Source: an uncultured Phascolarctobacterium sp.
GTDB lineage: Bacteria; Bacillota; Negativicutes; Acidaminococcales; Acidaminococcaceae
Assembly (NCBI GenBank): GCA_949285135.1
Contig: CASDXO010000012.1
Coordinates: 54,204-118,203 of the forward strand
Direction: 5' to 3'
Length of the DNA: 64,000 nucleotides
Shown here: positions 1 through 9,288 of the stretch, piece after piece
How positions within the stretch are numbered: position 1 is the first letter of the stretch
How the letters are laid out: the number at the start of each line of letters is the position of its first letter
The notes under the pieces: generated by a model
What the model saw: the letters and a program-made list of their open reading frames with translations, nothing else
Told to the model about the DNA's origin: nothing
Databases searched by the model: none
Translations under genes and position numbers: made by a program

Positions 1-254
1 GAGAGAAAGCGTATACATATCGTCTGTCCTCACTGACCTGTCTGGCAGGCGACGTAATCGGTGATTACAGCTTTGAGCAGCCTGTCAGGATTGGTGATAA
101 GCTTATTTTTGAAGATATGGCTATTTATTCCATGGTCAAGAACAATACTTTTAACGGTATTCCGCTGCCCGATATCGTGCTCTTAGAAGAAGATGGCAGC
201 ACGAAGCTGGTTAAGCGTTTTGGCTATCAGGATTTTAAAGAAAGGCTTTCGTAA
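1..254 (+). CDS. nspC: Carboxynorspermidine decarboxylase, C-terminal part
   Basis: This is an open frame entering from the left edge (first full codon at base 3) and ending in TAA at 252-254, about 83 residues. The pattern CLAGDVIGDY, then FEDMAIYSMVK, NTFNGIPLP and a final RFGYQDFK matches the C-terminal barrel of the PLP-dependent NspC family. These enzymes decarboxylate carboxyspermidine or carboxynorspermidine to the polyamine. The Cys-Asp pair in LAGD is the usual substrate-binding segment. The next gene starts 3 bases after the stop, so it is read in one operon with aguA and aguB, which supply putrescine. The N-terminus lies outside the window. Confidence 0.85.
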   Translation, partial: EKAYTYRLSSLTCLAGDVIGDYSFEQPVRIGDKLIFEDMAIYSMVKNNTFNGIPLPDIVLLEEDGSTKLVKRFGYQDFKERLS

Positions 255-257
255 ATA

Positions 258-1379
258 ATGGAATTTTTACATACTTTACCGCGGGAAGACGGTTTTTATA
301 TGCCGGCTGAATTTGCGGAGCATGAAGGCTGCATCATTGTCTGGCCGGAGCGTCCGGGTTCCTGGAGCTTTGGTGCCCGTGAAGCACGTGAGGCGTTTAC
401 AGCTGTAATTAAGGCGATTGCTGTCAGTGAAAAGGTGTATGTTATTGCGGGCAGCAGTTCCATTGCCAGTGCGCAGGAAATGCTTGCTGATGTGGGAAAT
501 ATTGAGATTATCAATATGGAGACTGACGATTCCTGGGCCAGAGATATTGGACCTACCTTTGTAGTGAATGGGAAAGGCACTGTGCGCTGTATTAACTGGA
601 ATTTTAACGCCTGGGGCGGTGAAGTTGACGGACTGTATCCGTCCTGGGATAAAGATAATGCCTTTGCAGCGGCTTTTGCAGAAAAATATGGCTGCCGGAT
701 GTATAATGCTGTTCCTTTTGTTATGGAGGGCGGCGCTATCCACAGCGACGGCGAAGGCACTGTAATGGTAACGGAAAGCTGCCTGCTCAGTGCGGGACGC
801 AATCCGAAGCTGACCAAAGAACAGATTGAACAAAAACTAAAGGATTATCTGGGAGCAAAAAAAGTTATCTGGCTGCCGCGCGGTATTTATAACGATGAGA
901 CCAATGAGCACGTGGATAATGTCTGTGCCTTTACTGCTCCTGGAGAAGTTGTGCTGGCCTGGACGGATAAAGAGGATGACCCGCAGTATGTCATGTCGCT
1001 GGCCTGCCTGCAAACATTGGAAGCAGCAACGGATGCCTGCGGCAGAAAAATTAAAGTGCATAAACTGCCGATACCGGATGTGCCGGTCTGCATCAGAGAA
1101 GATGAAGTTGGCGGTTACGATTTTGAGGACGGCGAGGATATGCGCGAAGCAGGCGAAAGGCTTGCTGCGTCCTATGTGAATTTTTATATTGCCAATAAGA
1201 CTGTGGTAATGCCTGCCTTTGGCGGTGAGAACGCAGAGAGCGACGAAAGAGCAGAGAAAATTCTGCAGAAGCTGTTCCCTGAACGCAAAATTGTCGTTGT
1301 GCCGGCACGTGCCATTTTGACAGGCGGCGGCAATATCCACTGCATTACCCAGCAGATTCCTAAAGGAGTAAAACTATGA
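258..1379 (+). CDS. aguA: Agmatine deiminase
   Basis: Converts agmatine to N-carbamoylputrescine and ammonia in the cytoplasm. The 373 residues match the usual length of this guanidino-group modifying family. Visible landmarks are WARDIGPTF near residues 93-101, MEGGAIH near 156-162 and the C-terminal GGGNIHCITQQ, whose Cys362 is the expected nucleophile. The ATG follows an AAGAAAGG box and lies 3 bases after nspC. Its stop overlaps the start of aguB by 4 bases, so the two steps are translationally coupled. Confidence 0.93.
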   Translation: MEFLHTLPREDGFYMPAEFAEHEGCIIVWPERPGSWSFGAREAREAFTAVIKAIAVSEKVYVIAGSSSIASAQEMLADVGNIEIINMETDDSWARDIGPTFVVNGKGTVRCINWNFNAWGGEVDGLYPSWDKDNAFAAAFAEKYGCRMYNAVPFVMEGGAIHSDGEGTVMVTESCLLSAGRNPKLTKEQIEQKLKDYLGAKKVIWLPRGIYNDETNEHVDNVCAFTAPGEVVLAWTDKEDDPQYVMSLACLQTLEAATDACGRKIKVHKLPIPDVPVCIREDEVGGYDFEDGEDMREAGERLAASYVNFYIANKTVVMPAFGGENAESDERAEKILQKLFPERKIVVVPARAILTGGGNIHCITQQIPKGVKL

Positions 1380-2251
1380 GGAAAGTAGTTGTTGCGGCAG
1401 TGCAGATGCGCTGCTATCCGGAAGTAGAAAAAAGTCTGGCTGCTGCTGAAAAAATGGTGCGTGAGGCGGCTGCACAGGGAGCTAATATCATCCTGCTGCC
1501 GGAGCTGTTTGCCAGAGAGTATTTCTGTCAGCAGCGTCGTTATGATTTTTATGACTATGCCATGCCGACGGAGCAGGATCCTGCGGTACAGATGGGCATG
1601 CGTCTGGCCAAAGAGCTGCAGGTGGTGCTGCCCATAAGCTTTTATGAACGTGACATCAACAGACTGTATAATTCTGTAGCCTGCATTGATGCCGACGGTA
1701 AGCTTTTGGGCGTATATCGTAAGACTCATATTCCCGATGATCATTTCTATCAGGAAAAATTCTATTTTTCGCCCGGAGATTCCGGCTTCCGCGTATTTAA
1801 TACCAAATATGGCGTTATTGGTATTGGTATCTGCTGGGATCAATGGTTCCCTGAAACTGCCCGTTGCATGGCAATCCAGGGAGCGGAAATCCTGTTTTAT
1901 CCTACGGCTATCGGTTCCGAGCCGATTCTGGAATGCGACAGTATGCCGCACTGGCGCAGGGTTATGCAGGGACATGCGGCTGCCAACCTTATGCCTGTAG
2001 TTGCTGCCAACCGGATAGGTTTGGAAGAAGTAACGCCCTGTGAAGCCAATAACAATCAATCGTCAGCACTGAATTTTTACGGTTCTTCTTTTATTGCTGA
2101 TGGTACCGGCGAGATACTTGCCACCGCTTCCCGCGACAAAGAAGAAATTCTGCTGCAGGAGTTTGATTTGGCAGCGTTGGCTCAGGACAGACTTTCCTGG
2201 GGACTTTTCCGTGACAGAAGACCGGAATGCTACAAAAAAATTAGTGAATAA
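1376..2251 (+). CDS. aguB: N-carbamoylputrescine amidase
   Basis: Nitrilase-family amidohydrolase that hydrolyses N-carbamoylputrescine to putrescine, CO2 and ammonia. The catalytic triad is visible as Glu43 (LLPELF), Lys116 (YRKTHIP) and Cys153 (GICWDQWFPE). The length of 291 is normal. The ATG overlaps the aguA stop (ATGA). A strong hairpin follows directly, closing the polyamine operon. Confidence 0.94.
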   Translation: MRKVVVAAVQMRCYPEVEKSLAAAEKMVREAAAQGANIILLPELFAREYFCQQRRYDFYDYAMPTEQDPAVQMGMRLAKELQVVLPISFYERDINRLYNSVACIDADGKLLGVYRKTHIPDDHFYQEKFYFSPGDSGFRVFNTKYGVIGIGICWDQWFPETARCMAIQGAEILFYPTAIGSEPILECDSMPHWRRVMQGHAAANLMPVVAANRIGLEEVTPCEANNNQSSALNFYGSSFIADGTGEILATASRDKEEILLQEFDLAALAQDRLSWGLFRDRRPECYKKISE

Positions 2252-2252
2252 A

Positions 2253-2306
2253 ATAAACCACACGTTATATTACCTGATGTAACGTGTGGTTTATATTTTT
2301 TTTCTT
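2253..2306 (+). terminator. Terminator after aguB
   Basis: A 15-bp perfect stem (2253-2267 with 2280-2294), with a 12-base loop, is followed by a long T-rich tract. It begins 2 bases after the aguB stop. It marks the boundary between the polyamine operon and the AT-rich restriction cassette. Confidence 0.9.
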
Positions 2307-2359
2307 TTTTGTTGTTTTTTTTTGTTGCTTTTGTAAAAAGAAAATATGTTCGTTTTTAC

Positions 2360-2417
2360 TTGTTTTTTCTTTGAACTGAATGTATAATGGGAAAAAAGAG
2401 GTATAGAATTATTCCCA
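2360..2417 (+). promoter_or_regulatory. Promoter of the R-M cassette with flanking inverted repeat
   Basis: TTGTTT (2360-2365), 17 bases, TATAAT (2383-2388). The -10 box abuts TGGGAA (2388-2393), whose inverted copy TTCCCA lies at 2412-2417, just before the ribosome-binding site. The inverted repeat spans the expected transcription start and could be an operator. That role is inferred. Confidence 0.6.
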
Positions 2418-2430
2418 GAGGTGATTGCAA

Positions 2431-3576
2431 ATGAAACAGGTACATCTTCAAGTTGAAGATGAATTATATGATAAGTTAAATGCATATTCATTACAGAGTG
2501 AGCAGAGTATACAGGATTGTGTAAGAGAAGCAATTGCCTGTTATATAACAGATATGAGCAAAAAGCAAAAAAATAAGATGAACAGAAATTTTTCTTTTAT
2601 AGACTTATTTGCCGGAATTGGCGGTATGCGAATTGCTTTTGATAATGTCGGAGGACATTGTGTGTATTCAAATGAATGGAATAAATACAGTCAGCAGACA
2701 TACTTTGCAAACTTTGGTGAGCAGCCAGACGGAGATATTACACAGGTAAATGAGAATGATATACCTGATCATGATATTCTTGTTGCAGGATTTCCATGTC
2801 AACCGTTTTCAATAGCCGGTGTTTCAAAAAAGAACAGTCTTGGCAGAGAAACTGGATTTGCAGATAAAACGCAGGGAACGTTATTTTTTGATGTATGCCG
2901 TATTTTAAAAAGAAAGCGTCCAAAAGCGTTTTTGCTTGAAAATGTAAAAAATCTTTGCAGTCATGACAAAGGAAGAACTTTTAAGGTTATTCAGGAATCT
3001 TTGGACGAACTTAATTATAAAATTTTTTATGCTGTAATAGACGGACAAAAATATGTACCTCAGCACAGAGAAAGAATTATTATAGTCGGATTTAACAGAG
3101 AGCTGTATGGTGATGATATTGATTTTGAGTTTGCTCTTACTGAAAAAAATCCTAAGCCTGTGATGCGTGATATTCTTGATGATGTTGTTGCAGATAAATA
3201 TACATTGTCAGATAAATTATGGACATATTTGCAGAATTATGCAGCTAAACACAAAGCTGCAGGTAATGGATTTGGATATGGAATAGCTCCATTGGATGGA
3301 GTTTCAAGAACTATAAGTGCAAGATATTATAAAGATGGTTCTGAAATACTTATAGCCCAGAAAGGAAAAAATCCCAGGAGACTCACTCCGCGTGAATGTG
3401 CGAGATTACAGGGATTCCCCGAAAACTTTAAGATTCCTGTTTCTGATACACAGGCGTACAGACAGTTTGGTAATTCTGTTGTTGTACCATTAATGGAAAA
3501 TATTGCAAAATTAATAGTTACAAAACTTGATATGATGGAAGTCACGTTGAAGGAGCAGGAAAGAAAGGTGATTTAA
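2431..3576 (+). CDS. DNA cytosine-5 methyltransferase with ribbon-helix-helix-like N-terminus
   Basis: Type II C5-methyltransferase, presumed to protect the site cut by the next gene. Motif I FAGIGG (60-65), the catalytic PCQPFS (Cys123), ENV (170-172), QHRER and the C-terminal RQFGNSV are all present. Residues 1-42 precede the catalytic domain and read like a CopG/ribbon-helix-helix segment ([13 protein letters not shown], then an amphipathic helix). ATG 2431 was chosen because AGAGGTG ends 7 bases upstream; an in-frame TTG lies at 2425. Relatives M.EcoRII and M.SsoII use N-terminal extensions to repress their own operons, so autoregulation is plausible here. The gene is much richer in A+T than its neighbours, which suggests transfer. 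The stop is directly followed by the nuclease ATG. Confidence 0.9.
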   Translation: MKQVHLQVEDELYDKLNAYSLQSEQSIQDCVREAIACYITDMSKKQKNKMNRNFSFIDLFAGIGGMRIAFDNVGGHCVYSNEWNKYSQQTYFANFGEQPDGDITQVNENDIPDHDILVAGFPCQPFSIAGVSKKNSLGRETGFADKTQGTLFFDVCRILKRKRPKAFLLENVKNLCSHDKGRTFKVIQESLDELNYKIFYAVIDGQKYVPQHRERIIIVGFNRELYGDDIDFEFALTEKNPKPVMRDILDDVVADKYTLSDKLWTYLQNYAAKHKAAGNGFGYGIAPLDGVSRTISARYYKDGSEILIAQKGKNPRRLTPRECARLQGFPENFKIPVSDTQAYRQFGNSVVVPLMENIAKLIVTKLDMMEVTLKEQERKVI

Positions 3577-4755
3577 ATGTTAGGCGAATATTCCGAACAT
3601 GCCATAGAAGCCGTATTGAGCGGCGAAAAGAGTTTTTGTAAATTTTTATCCGCAAATGATACTGGCTTAACAGGCGGGCATCAGGCTGGCATATATATTC
3701 CGAAGTCGTCTGCATGTATTTTATTTTCCGAGCCAGGGGTTAAAGGTGAAAATAAGGATAGATGGGTAAAGATAAAGTGGCAGGAGAATTTTGAAACAAA
3801 CAGCAGATTCATTTATTATGGTCAAGGTACAAGAAATGAATACAGAATCACGAATTTTGGCAGAAGTTTTCCTTTTTTAGAAGCGGATTATACAGGGGCA
3901 CTGTTTATTTTAGTTAAACTCAATACTGACGAATATTTAGGATATGTATTAAATACCGACAAGGATATAGAGACATTTCTGGAAGCATTTTGTATGAGTC
4001 CAACTGAAACAAACAGGTTAATTAACACCGGAAGTATTAAGACAGAAAAACATGAACAAATTATTGTGCAAAAATTTATCAATGATTTAGATATTGATTT
4101 TCCTCCTTCAGAAGTCATGTCTGCAGCAGCAAGAGAGATACACAATAAAGTATATAATCATTCTGAGTATATACAAACCAATCCTGACAAAAGAATTATA
4201 GAATGGACTGATATGGAATATTATTTATTTCGTAAATTAGAATATTCCAGGTATGGAAAGAAAATTAATGCTGGTTTTGTTTCTGTTGATGAATTTATAA
4301 GGATGGCAAACATTGTATTAAACCGTAGAAAAAGCAGAGCCGGTAAAAGTCTGGAAAATCACCTTGCTGCAATATTTGATGGGAATGGGCTGGAATATTC
4401 GGCTCAGGTTGTAACAGAGGGGAATAAGAAACCGGACTTTATTTTTCCATCTAAAGAAGCATATCATGATATTAATTTTTCTATAGATAAACTGGTGTCA
4501 TTAGCTGCTAAAACTACATGTAAAGACAGATGGAGACAGATTTTAAATGAAGCGGACAGACTAAAAGGTAAACCAAAATATCTGTTTACGCTTCAACAGG
4601 GCATATCTTCAGCACAAATGGATGAGATGCATGAAGAGAATGTAGTGTTGGTTGTTCCGCAGCCATATATAAAAACGTATCCAGCAGACAGGCAAAACAG
4701 AATAATGACTTTATTGCAGTTTATACAGTATTTGAAAGAGATAGAGGGTAAATAG
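3577..4755 (+). CDS. EcoRII-type (type IIE) restriction endonuclease
   Basis: The 392 residues have two recognisable parts. The N-terminal segment, with LSANDTGLTGGHQAGIYIPK (about 24-43), matches the EcoRII effector-binding domain. The C-terminal PD-(D/E)xK nuclease part has KKPDFIF (about 284-290) and AAKTTCKDRWRQ (about 310-321), the counterpart of the EcoRII K-x5-R catalytic segment. By family the site is probably CCWGG or a related sequence; this is not proven by the sequence. The gene starts at the base after the methylase stop and ends at the base before vsr, so the three genes form one tightly packed cassette. Confidence 0.88.
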   Translation: MLGEYSEHAIEAVLSGEKSFCKFLSANDTGLTGGHQAGIYIPKSSACILFSEPGVKGENKDRWVKIKWQENFETNSRFIYYGQGTRNEYRITNFGRSFPFLEADYTGALFILVKLNTDEYLGYVLNTDKDIETFLEAFCMSPTETNRLINTGSIKTEKHEQIIVQKFINDLDIDFPPSEVMSAAAREIHNKVYNHSEYIQTNPDKRIIEWTDMEYYLFRKLEYSRYGKKINAGFVSVDEFIRMANIVLNRRKSRAGKSLENHLAAIFDGNGLEYSAQVVTEGNKKPDFIFPSKEAYHDINFSIDKLVSLAAKTTCKDRWRQILNEADRLKGKPKYLFTLQQGISSAQMDEMHEENVVLVVPQPYIKTYPADRQNRIMTLLQFIQYLKEIEGK

Positions 4756-5205
4756 TTGGATATAAAAAGTACTGAGGACAGGAGCAGAAATATGTCTGCC
4801 ATTAGATCCCAAAATACTGGCCCAGAAATATATCTTAGAAAATTGCTTTTTAGCCGAGGTTACAGGTATAGTTTGAATGCCAGAAATATACCAGGCAGAC
4901 CAGATATTTTTTTAAGAAAATATAATACTGCTTTATTTGTTAATGGTTGTTTCTGGCACAGACATCTGAATTGTAAATTTTCATATATGCCAAAGTCAAA
5001 AGTTGAATTTTGGCAAAAGAAATTTGAAGTAAATAAGCAGCGAGATTTACTGGTAAAAGAAAAATTATTGTGTAAAAAGATAAAGTGTCTGGTAGTATGG
5101 GAATGCTCTATAAGGCTGATGAAGAAGAATCAAACTGTTAAGGATGAATATATTGACAGAATAGAAAAATTTTTAAAAAATACAGAGCTGTATATGGAAA
5201 TATAG
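4756..5205 (+). CDS. vsr: Very short patch repair endonuclease
   Basis: Vsr nicks at T:G mismatches that arise when 5-methylcytosine is deaminated, and so protects the methylated recognition site. The hallmark RSRNMSAIRSQNTGPE near the N-terminus, PGRPDIFL and NGCFWHRH are present, as is the C-terminal VVWEC. Length 149 is normal. The TTG start abuts the nuclease stop and is preceded by AGAGGG. The first internal ATG (4792) would remove the conserved N-terminus. Confidence 0.92.
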   Translation: MDIKSTEDRSRNMSAIRSQNTGPEIYLRKLLFSRGYRYSLNARNIPGRPDIFLRKYNTALFVNGCFWHRHLNCKFSYMPKSKVEFWQKKFEVNKQRDLLVKEKLLCKKIKCLVVWECSIRLMKKNQTVKDEYIDRIEKFLKNTELYMEI

Positions 5206-5230
5206 GAGAATATTATTAATATTTGCAGAT

Positions 5231-5281
5231 AAAAAACTTTCTGAGCAGTATGGAACAAATCACTGCTCGGAAAGTTTTTTG
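5231..5281 (+). terminator. Terminator after vsr
   Basis: Stem 5231-5249 with 5262-5280 (19 positions, one mismatch), A-rich on the left and T-rich on the right, so it can work in both directions. It closes the restriction cassette and also faces the adenine deaminase remnant on the other strand. Confidence 0.85.
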
Positions 5282-5292
5282 TTAAATCAGAT

Positions 5293-5682
5293 TTATATAA
5301 ATTTAAAATTTACCGTATCAAACATGACCATAGCGGTTATTTTTACTTTTGGTATTACAGGCGGAGTCATGAAGCTGAGTCCGGCAAATGGGTCAAAATT
5401 ACGGACAACGCCTTGAGTGTGCGTAGTCCTGCGCAGCAAGCACTATATCTGTGGCATTAGTGTCGATGATGATATTCTGGGAATCGTGGGCAATAGTGGT
5501 CGCTGTTGCACCGCTTGTCAGATTGTTGCCTTTAATCAGGCCGATGCCGATTTTGTTGGTGCGGCTATGGCGATATTTGCAGCATAAACAGTGCCGGAAA
5601 AAACATCGACAATCTGGCAGTTTTTCAGCAGCAAATCAGCCGGGTGTTTGCCCAGTGCAGCTGCGGTAATATTCTTATTCAT
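5293..5682 (-). pseudogene. ade: Adenine deaminase remnant, internally deleted
   Basis: Three pieces of one adenine deaminase can be read on the minus strand. The N-terminus starts at 5682 behind AGGAGG (MNKNITAAALGKHPADLL to YAANIAIA). A central-to-late piece follows in another frame (IGIGLIKGNN, ATATTIAHDSQNIII). The C-terminus is again displaced (GVVRNFDPFAGLSFMTPPVIP, ending VNFKFI and TAA at 5293). The family is about 570-600 residues, and only about 125 remain. One large deletion with a frame change lies near 5555-5565, and a second smaller lesion near 5420. The gene cannot make an active enzyme. Confidence 0.85.
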
Positions 5683-5812
5683 TACATTTCCTCCTGTGAG
5701 AAAAAGAAAGATTTTATGTTGATAATTATATTTTAACATATTGTGAACAGCTTTATAATTTGGCTGTTAAATATTTTAAAGATAACAGCATTCTTGCTCA
5801 GCAATCTTTTGT

Positions 5813-5841
5813 TTGACTTTTACAGGTATTAGTTATATAAT
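5813..5841 (+). promoter_or_regulatory. Promoter of the leuS leader
   Basis: TTGACT (5813-5818), 17 bases, TATAAT (5836-5841). It is well placed to start the T-box leader about 10 bases downstream. Confidence 0.85.
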
Positions 5842-5851
5842 TTATAAGAAA

Positions 5852-6076
5852 TTCAGTGAAGCAGAGCAGTAATCTGCAGACGATGCCAAGAAAGCTGACG
5901 GTTGATGCAAGTCAGACACGTTTACCGATGAACTCACTGTGGAGAAGCCGCAAGGAAATGTGCGGACGTGATGCTGCGTCAAGGCCGAATGAGTGACAGC
6001 ACTGGCTGTAATCAGGGTGGTACCGCGAAAAAGTTATTTCGTCCCTGACCTTTTTATGAGGTCAGGGATTTTTATT
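5852..6076 (+). promoter_or_regulatory. T-box riboswitch of leuS
   Basis: The leader carries the T-box core AGGGTGGTACCGCG (6014-6027). It is followed by an intrinsic terminator (stem 6042-6050 with 6060-6068, then Ts). Uncharged tRNA-Leu is expected to stabilise the antiterminator and switch leuS on. The upstream part folds as stem I; a CTC triplet at 5933-5935 in the expected region is a candidate leucine specifier. The specifier is inferred, but the T-box call is secure. Confidence 0.93.
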
Positions 6077-6100
6077 TTGCAAAAATTCAGGAGGTCAGAA

Positions 6101-8590
6101 ATGTTAGAAGAAAGATATTCTCCTCATGCCATAGAAGCAAAGTGGCAAAAATACTGGGAAGAAAATAAGAGCTTTAAAGTGGAAATGGATAAGGATAAAC
6201 CCAAATCCTACGTTTTGGAAATGTTCCCTTATCCTTCCGGCAATTTACATATGGGCCATGTACGCAACTATTCCATCGGTGACGTTGTAGCGCGTTTCCG
6301 TACCATGAAAGGTTTTAATGTGCTGCATCCCATGGGCTGGGACTCCTTTGGTATGCCGGCTGAAAATGCCGCTATTAAACACGGTATTCCGCCGAAAAAA
6401 TGGACTCTCGAAAACATTGCCAATATGACCCGCCAGCAGAAAGCACTGGGCCTGTCCTATGACTGGGATCGCGAAGTTGCTACCTGCAAGGAAGATTATT
6501 ATAAATGGACTCAATGGTTTTTTGAACTGTTTTATAAAAGAGGTCTGGCCGTTAAAAAGAAATCTGCCGTTAACTGGTGCGATACCTGCAATACCGTACT
6601 GGCAAATGAACAGGTTATCGACGGTAAATGCTGGCGCTGCGACAGCGTAGTAGAAAAGAAAGACCTGGAACAATGGTTCTTTAAAATTACCGACTATGCT
6701 GATGAGTTGCTGAAAGACCTCGATTTATTGGAAGGCTGGCCGGAACGTGTAAAAACCATGCAGCGCAACTGGATTGGCCGCAGTGAAGGTTTGGAATTCA
6801 GTTTTGAGATTCCTGACCTGCAGGAAAAGGTAGCAGTTTATACTACCCGTCCTGATACCGCTTTTGGTGTTACTTATGTGGTACTGGCTGCTGAACATCC
6901 ATTGGTAGAAAAAATCTGCGCTAATAATCCCAAGGCTGCGGAAATTAAAGCTTTCTGCGATAAAGTACGCAATCAGTCCGATATTGAACGTACCTCCAGC
7001 GAATCTGAAAAAGAAGGTATCTTTACCGGAGTTTATGCCATCAATCCGTTTACCGGCAGAAAAGTACAAATCTGGATTACTAACTATGTACTTTATGATT
7101 ATGGTACCGGCGCTGTAATGGGCGTACCTACTCATGACAGCCGTGACTGGATGTTTGCTGATAAATATGGTCTGGAAAAAATCGTCGTTATCAATCCTAA
7201 AGATAAAGAACTGAAACTGGAAGACATGACTGACGCTTACGAAGAAAAAGAAGGCGTACTCGTTAATTCTGGTAAGTTCACCGGTATGGAAATGCATGCA
7301 GGCATGCAGGCTATTATGGACGAAGCAGAAAAAATGGGCATTGGCTCTCGCCATGTAAATTATCGTCTGCGCGACTGGCTTATCAGCCGTCAGCGTTACT
7401 GGGGTGCACCGATTCCTATTATCTACTGCCCGCACTGCGGTGAAGTTCTGGTGCCGGAAGATCAGTTACCGGTAAGACTGCCGGAAGACGTTAACTTCAA
7501 CGCAGGCAGCGTTTCTCCGCTGGCAACCTCTGAAAGCTTTGTTAACTGCACCTGCCCGAAATGCGGTGCACCGGCTAAACGTGAAACCGATACCATGGAC
7601 ACCTTCCTGTGCTCTTCCTGGTATTATCTGCGTTATACCGACCCGAAAAACGATAAGGCTCCTTTTGCTAAGGAAGTAAATCAGTATTGGGGACCGGTTG
7701 ACCAGTATATTGGCGGTATCGAGCATGCAATCCTGCATCTGCTGTATTCCCGTTTCTTCCTGAAAGTGCTGCGTGACGCAGGCCTGGTTGATTATGATGA
7801 ACCGTTTGCCAACCTGCTGACTCAGGGCATGGTAATTAAAGACGGCGCCAAGATGAGTAAATCTTTAGGTAATGTTGTTTCTCCTGAAGAAATTCTGGAA
7901 AAATACGGTGCTGATACTGCACGTCTTTTCATAATGTTTGCTGCTCCGCCTGAAAGAGAGCTGGAGTGGAGCGACCAGGGTGTAGAAGGTTCTTTCCGCT
8001 TCCTGAACCGTGTATGGCGTATTGTTTACAATTACCTGCCGCAGCTGGAGCAGAAAGTTACCTCCTATGATGCAGCAGCTCTGACAGAAGCTGATAAGGA
8101 GCTGCGCCGCATTGTTCATGGCAGCATTAAAAAGGTTACTGCCGATATCGACAAGCGCTTTAACTTCAATACCGCTATCAGTACCATGATGGAACTGGTT
8201 AACGCTCTGTACGCTTATAAAGAAGCAAAACAGGAAGCTAATGCAGGTCTGGTTTATGAAGCTATTTCCGCTCTGCTGCGTATGCTGGCTCCGTTTGTGC
8301 CGCACATTACGGAAGAATTGTGGCGTGGTGCTGTTGATGCAGATAGCAGCGTACATGCACAAAAATGGCCTGAATACAATGAAGAAGCGCTGCAGGTAGA
8401 CAATGTGGAAATCGTTTTGCAGGTTAACGGCAAGGTAAGGGGCAGACTGACTGTTCCCGCTGCTGCGACCAAAGAAGAGCTGGAAAAAATTGCTCTGGCT
8501 GATGCGAATGTACAGACTCATATCGGTGATGCCAAGGTAATGAAGATTATTTGCGTGCCTGGCCGTTTGGTAAATATTGTTGCCAAATAA
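6101..8590 (+). CDS. leuS: Leucyl-tRNA synthetase
   Basis: Class I synthetase charging tRNA-Leu. The ATP-binding HMGH (50-53) and KMSKS (about 584-588) signatures, the CP1 editing domain ([12 protein letters not shown]) and zinc-type CxxC pairs are visible. ATG 6101 sits behind AGGAGG and gives [12 protein letters not shown], the family N-terminus, and 829 residues. The open frame runs further upstream into the T-box, but that part is not translated sequence. Expression is controlled by the T-box leader. Confidence 0.97.
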   Translation: MLEERYSPHAIEAKWQKYWEENKSFKVEMDKDKPKSYVLEMFPYPSGNLHMGHVRNYSIGDVVARFRTMKGFNVLHPMGWDSFGMPAENAAIKHGIPPKKWTLENIANMTRQQKALGLSYDWDREVATCKEDYYKWTQWFFELFYKRGLAVKKKSAVNWCDTCNTVLANEQVIDGKCWRCDSVVEKKDLEQWFFKITDYADELLKDLDLLEGWPERVKTMQRNWIGRSEGLEFSFEIPDLQEKVAVYTTRPDTAFGVTYVVLAAEHPLVEKICANNPKAAEIKAFCDKVRNQSDIERTSSESEKEGIFTGVYAINPFTGRKVQIWITNYVLYDYGTGAVMGVPTHDSRDWMFADKYGLEKIVVINPKDKELKLEDMTDAYEEKEGVLVNSGKFTGMEMHAGMQAIMDEAEKMGIGSRHVNYRLRDWLISRQRYWGAPIPIIYCPHCGEVLVPEDQLPVRLPEDVNFNAGSVSPLATSESFVNCTCPKCGAPAKRETDTMDTFLCSSWYYLRYTDPKNDKAPFAKEVNQYWGPVDQYIGGIEHAILHLLYSRFFLKVLRDAGLVDYDEPFANLLTQGMVIKDGAKMSKSLGNVVSPEEILEKYGADTARLFIMFAAPPERELEWSDQGVEGSFRFLNRVWRIVYNYLPQLEQKVTSYDAAALTEADKELRRIVHGSIKKVTADIDKRFNFNTAISTMMELVNALYAYKEAKQEANAGLVYEAISALLRMLAPFVPHITEELWRGAVDADSSVHAQKWPEYNEEALQVDNVEIVLQVNGKVRGRLTVPAAATKEELEKIALADANVQTHIGDAKVMKIICVPGRLVNIVAK

Positions 8591-8640
8591 AATATAATTA
8601 CATAGCAGTGCCTATATAACGCTTGAATTATTCAGAAGTT

Positions 8641-8680
8641 CTGAGAATAACGATTTTGTTATTCTCAGAGCTTTTTTTAT
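8641..8680 (+). terminator. Terminator after leuS
   Basis: An 11-bp perfect stem (8641-8651 with 8658-8668) and a 6-base loop are followed by a T run. It separates leuS from the competence genes. Confidence 0.9.
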
Positions 8681-8697
8681 TATGGAGAGTGCTACTG

Positions 8698-9288
8698 ATG
8701 GAAAACAGAAAAACAAAATTTATACTGCTGTGTATTTTATTAGTTGGCTGCGTGCTGACAAGTATAGCGGCAGAAAGGCTTTCTGCACCTGAACCTGTGA
8801 CAGCTGTTAAACCGCAGACACAGGAAAATAAAACACAGAAGCTGATTACAGTATATGTCAGCGGTGCCGTAGAACGCCCCGGATTATATGAGCTGCCGGC
8901 TGGCATAAGGGCGCAGGAAGCGGTGGCGGCCGCCGGAGGTGCGACAGAATACGCTAATCTGGAAAAGGTAAATCTGGCTAAGAAGCTTAAAGACGGCAGT
9001 CAGGTTAATGTGCCAGCTTTAAAAAGCAGCAAAGCAATACAGAGGCAGAGCGGCAAGTCGGCAGTGACAGGTGAAGCGAACACTGCTGCAGCCAGAGGAC
9101 TTGTCAACATCAATACCGCAAGTGTTGCCGAACTTGATTCTCTGCCGGGAGTAGGGGCAGTAACGGCTCAGAAAATTGCAGATTACAGGCAGCAGCATCC
9201 GTTTGAGAAAATAGAAGACATCATGCAGGTCAGAGGTATTGGTGAAGCCAAATTCAATAAAATGAAAGACAGGATTACCGTACGATGA
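8698..9288 (+). CDS. comEA: Competence protein ComEA
   Basis: Membrane-anchored DNA receptor for transformation. A short N-terminus and one membrane helix (about 8-27) precede a SLBB-like domain (about 55-110, VYVSGAVERPGLYELP). After a Ser/Ala-rich linker comes a helix-hairpin-helix DNA-binding pair (about 137-196; VNINTASVAELDSLPGVG and VRGIGEAKF). ATG 8698 was chosen over the upstream in-frame start because the latter lies within the leuS terminator. It overlaps comEC by 4 bases. Confidence 0.9.
   Translation: MENRKTKFILLCILLVGCVLTSIAAERLSAPEPVTAVKPQTQENKTQKLITVYVSGAVERPGLYELPAGIRAQEAVAAAGGATEYANLEKVNLAKKLKDGSQVNVPALKSSKAIQRQSGKSAVTGEANTAAARGLVNINTASVAELDSLPGVGAVTAQKIADYRQQHPFEKIEDIMQVRGIGEAKFNKMKDRITVR

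Noticed and set aside
1184..2059. 291-codon minus-strand ORF opposite aguA/aguB
   Set aside because: Lies against two well-supported enzymes; no motifs, no ribosome-binding site; a shadow of their codon use.
5451..5669. 72-codon + strand ORF between vsr and leuS
   Set aside because: It is the reverse reading of the adenine deaminase remnant.
5993..6100. Longer leuS start at 5993
   Set aside because: It would translate the T-box and terminator; ATG 6101 has the ribosome-binding site and the family N-terminus.
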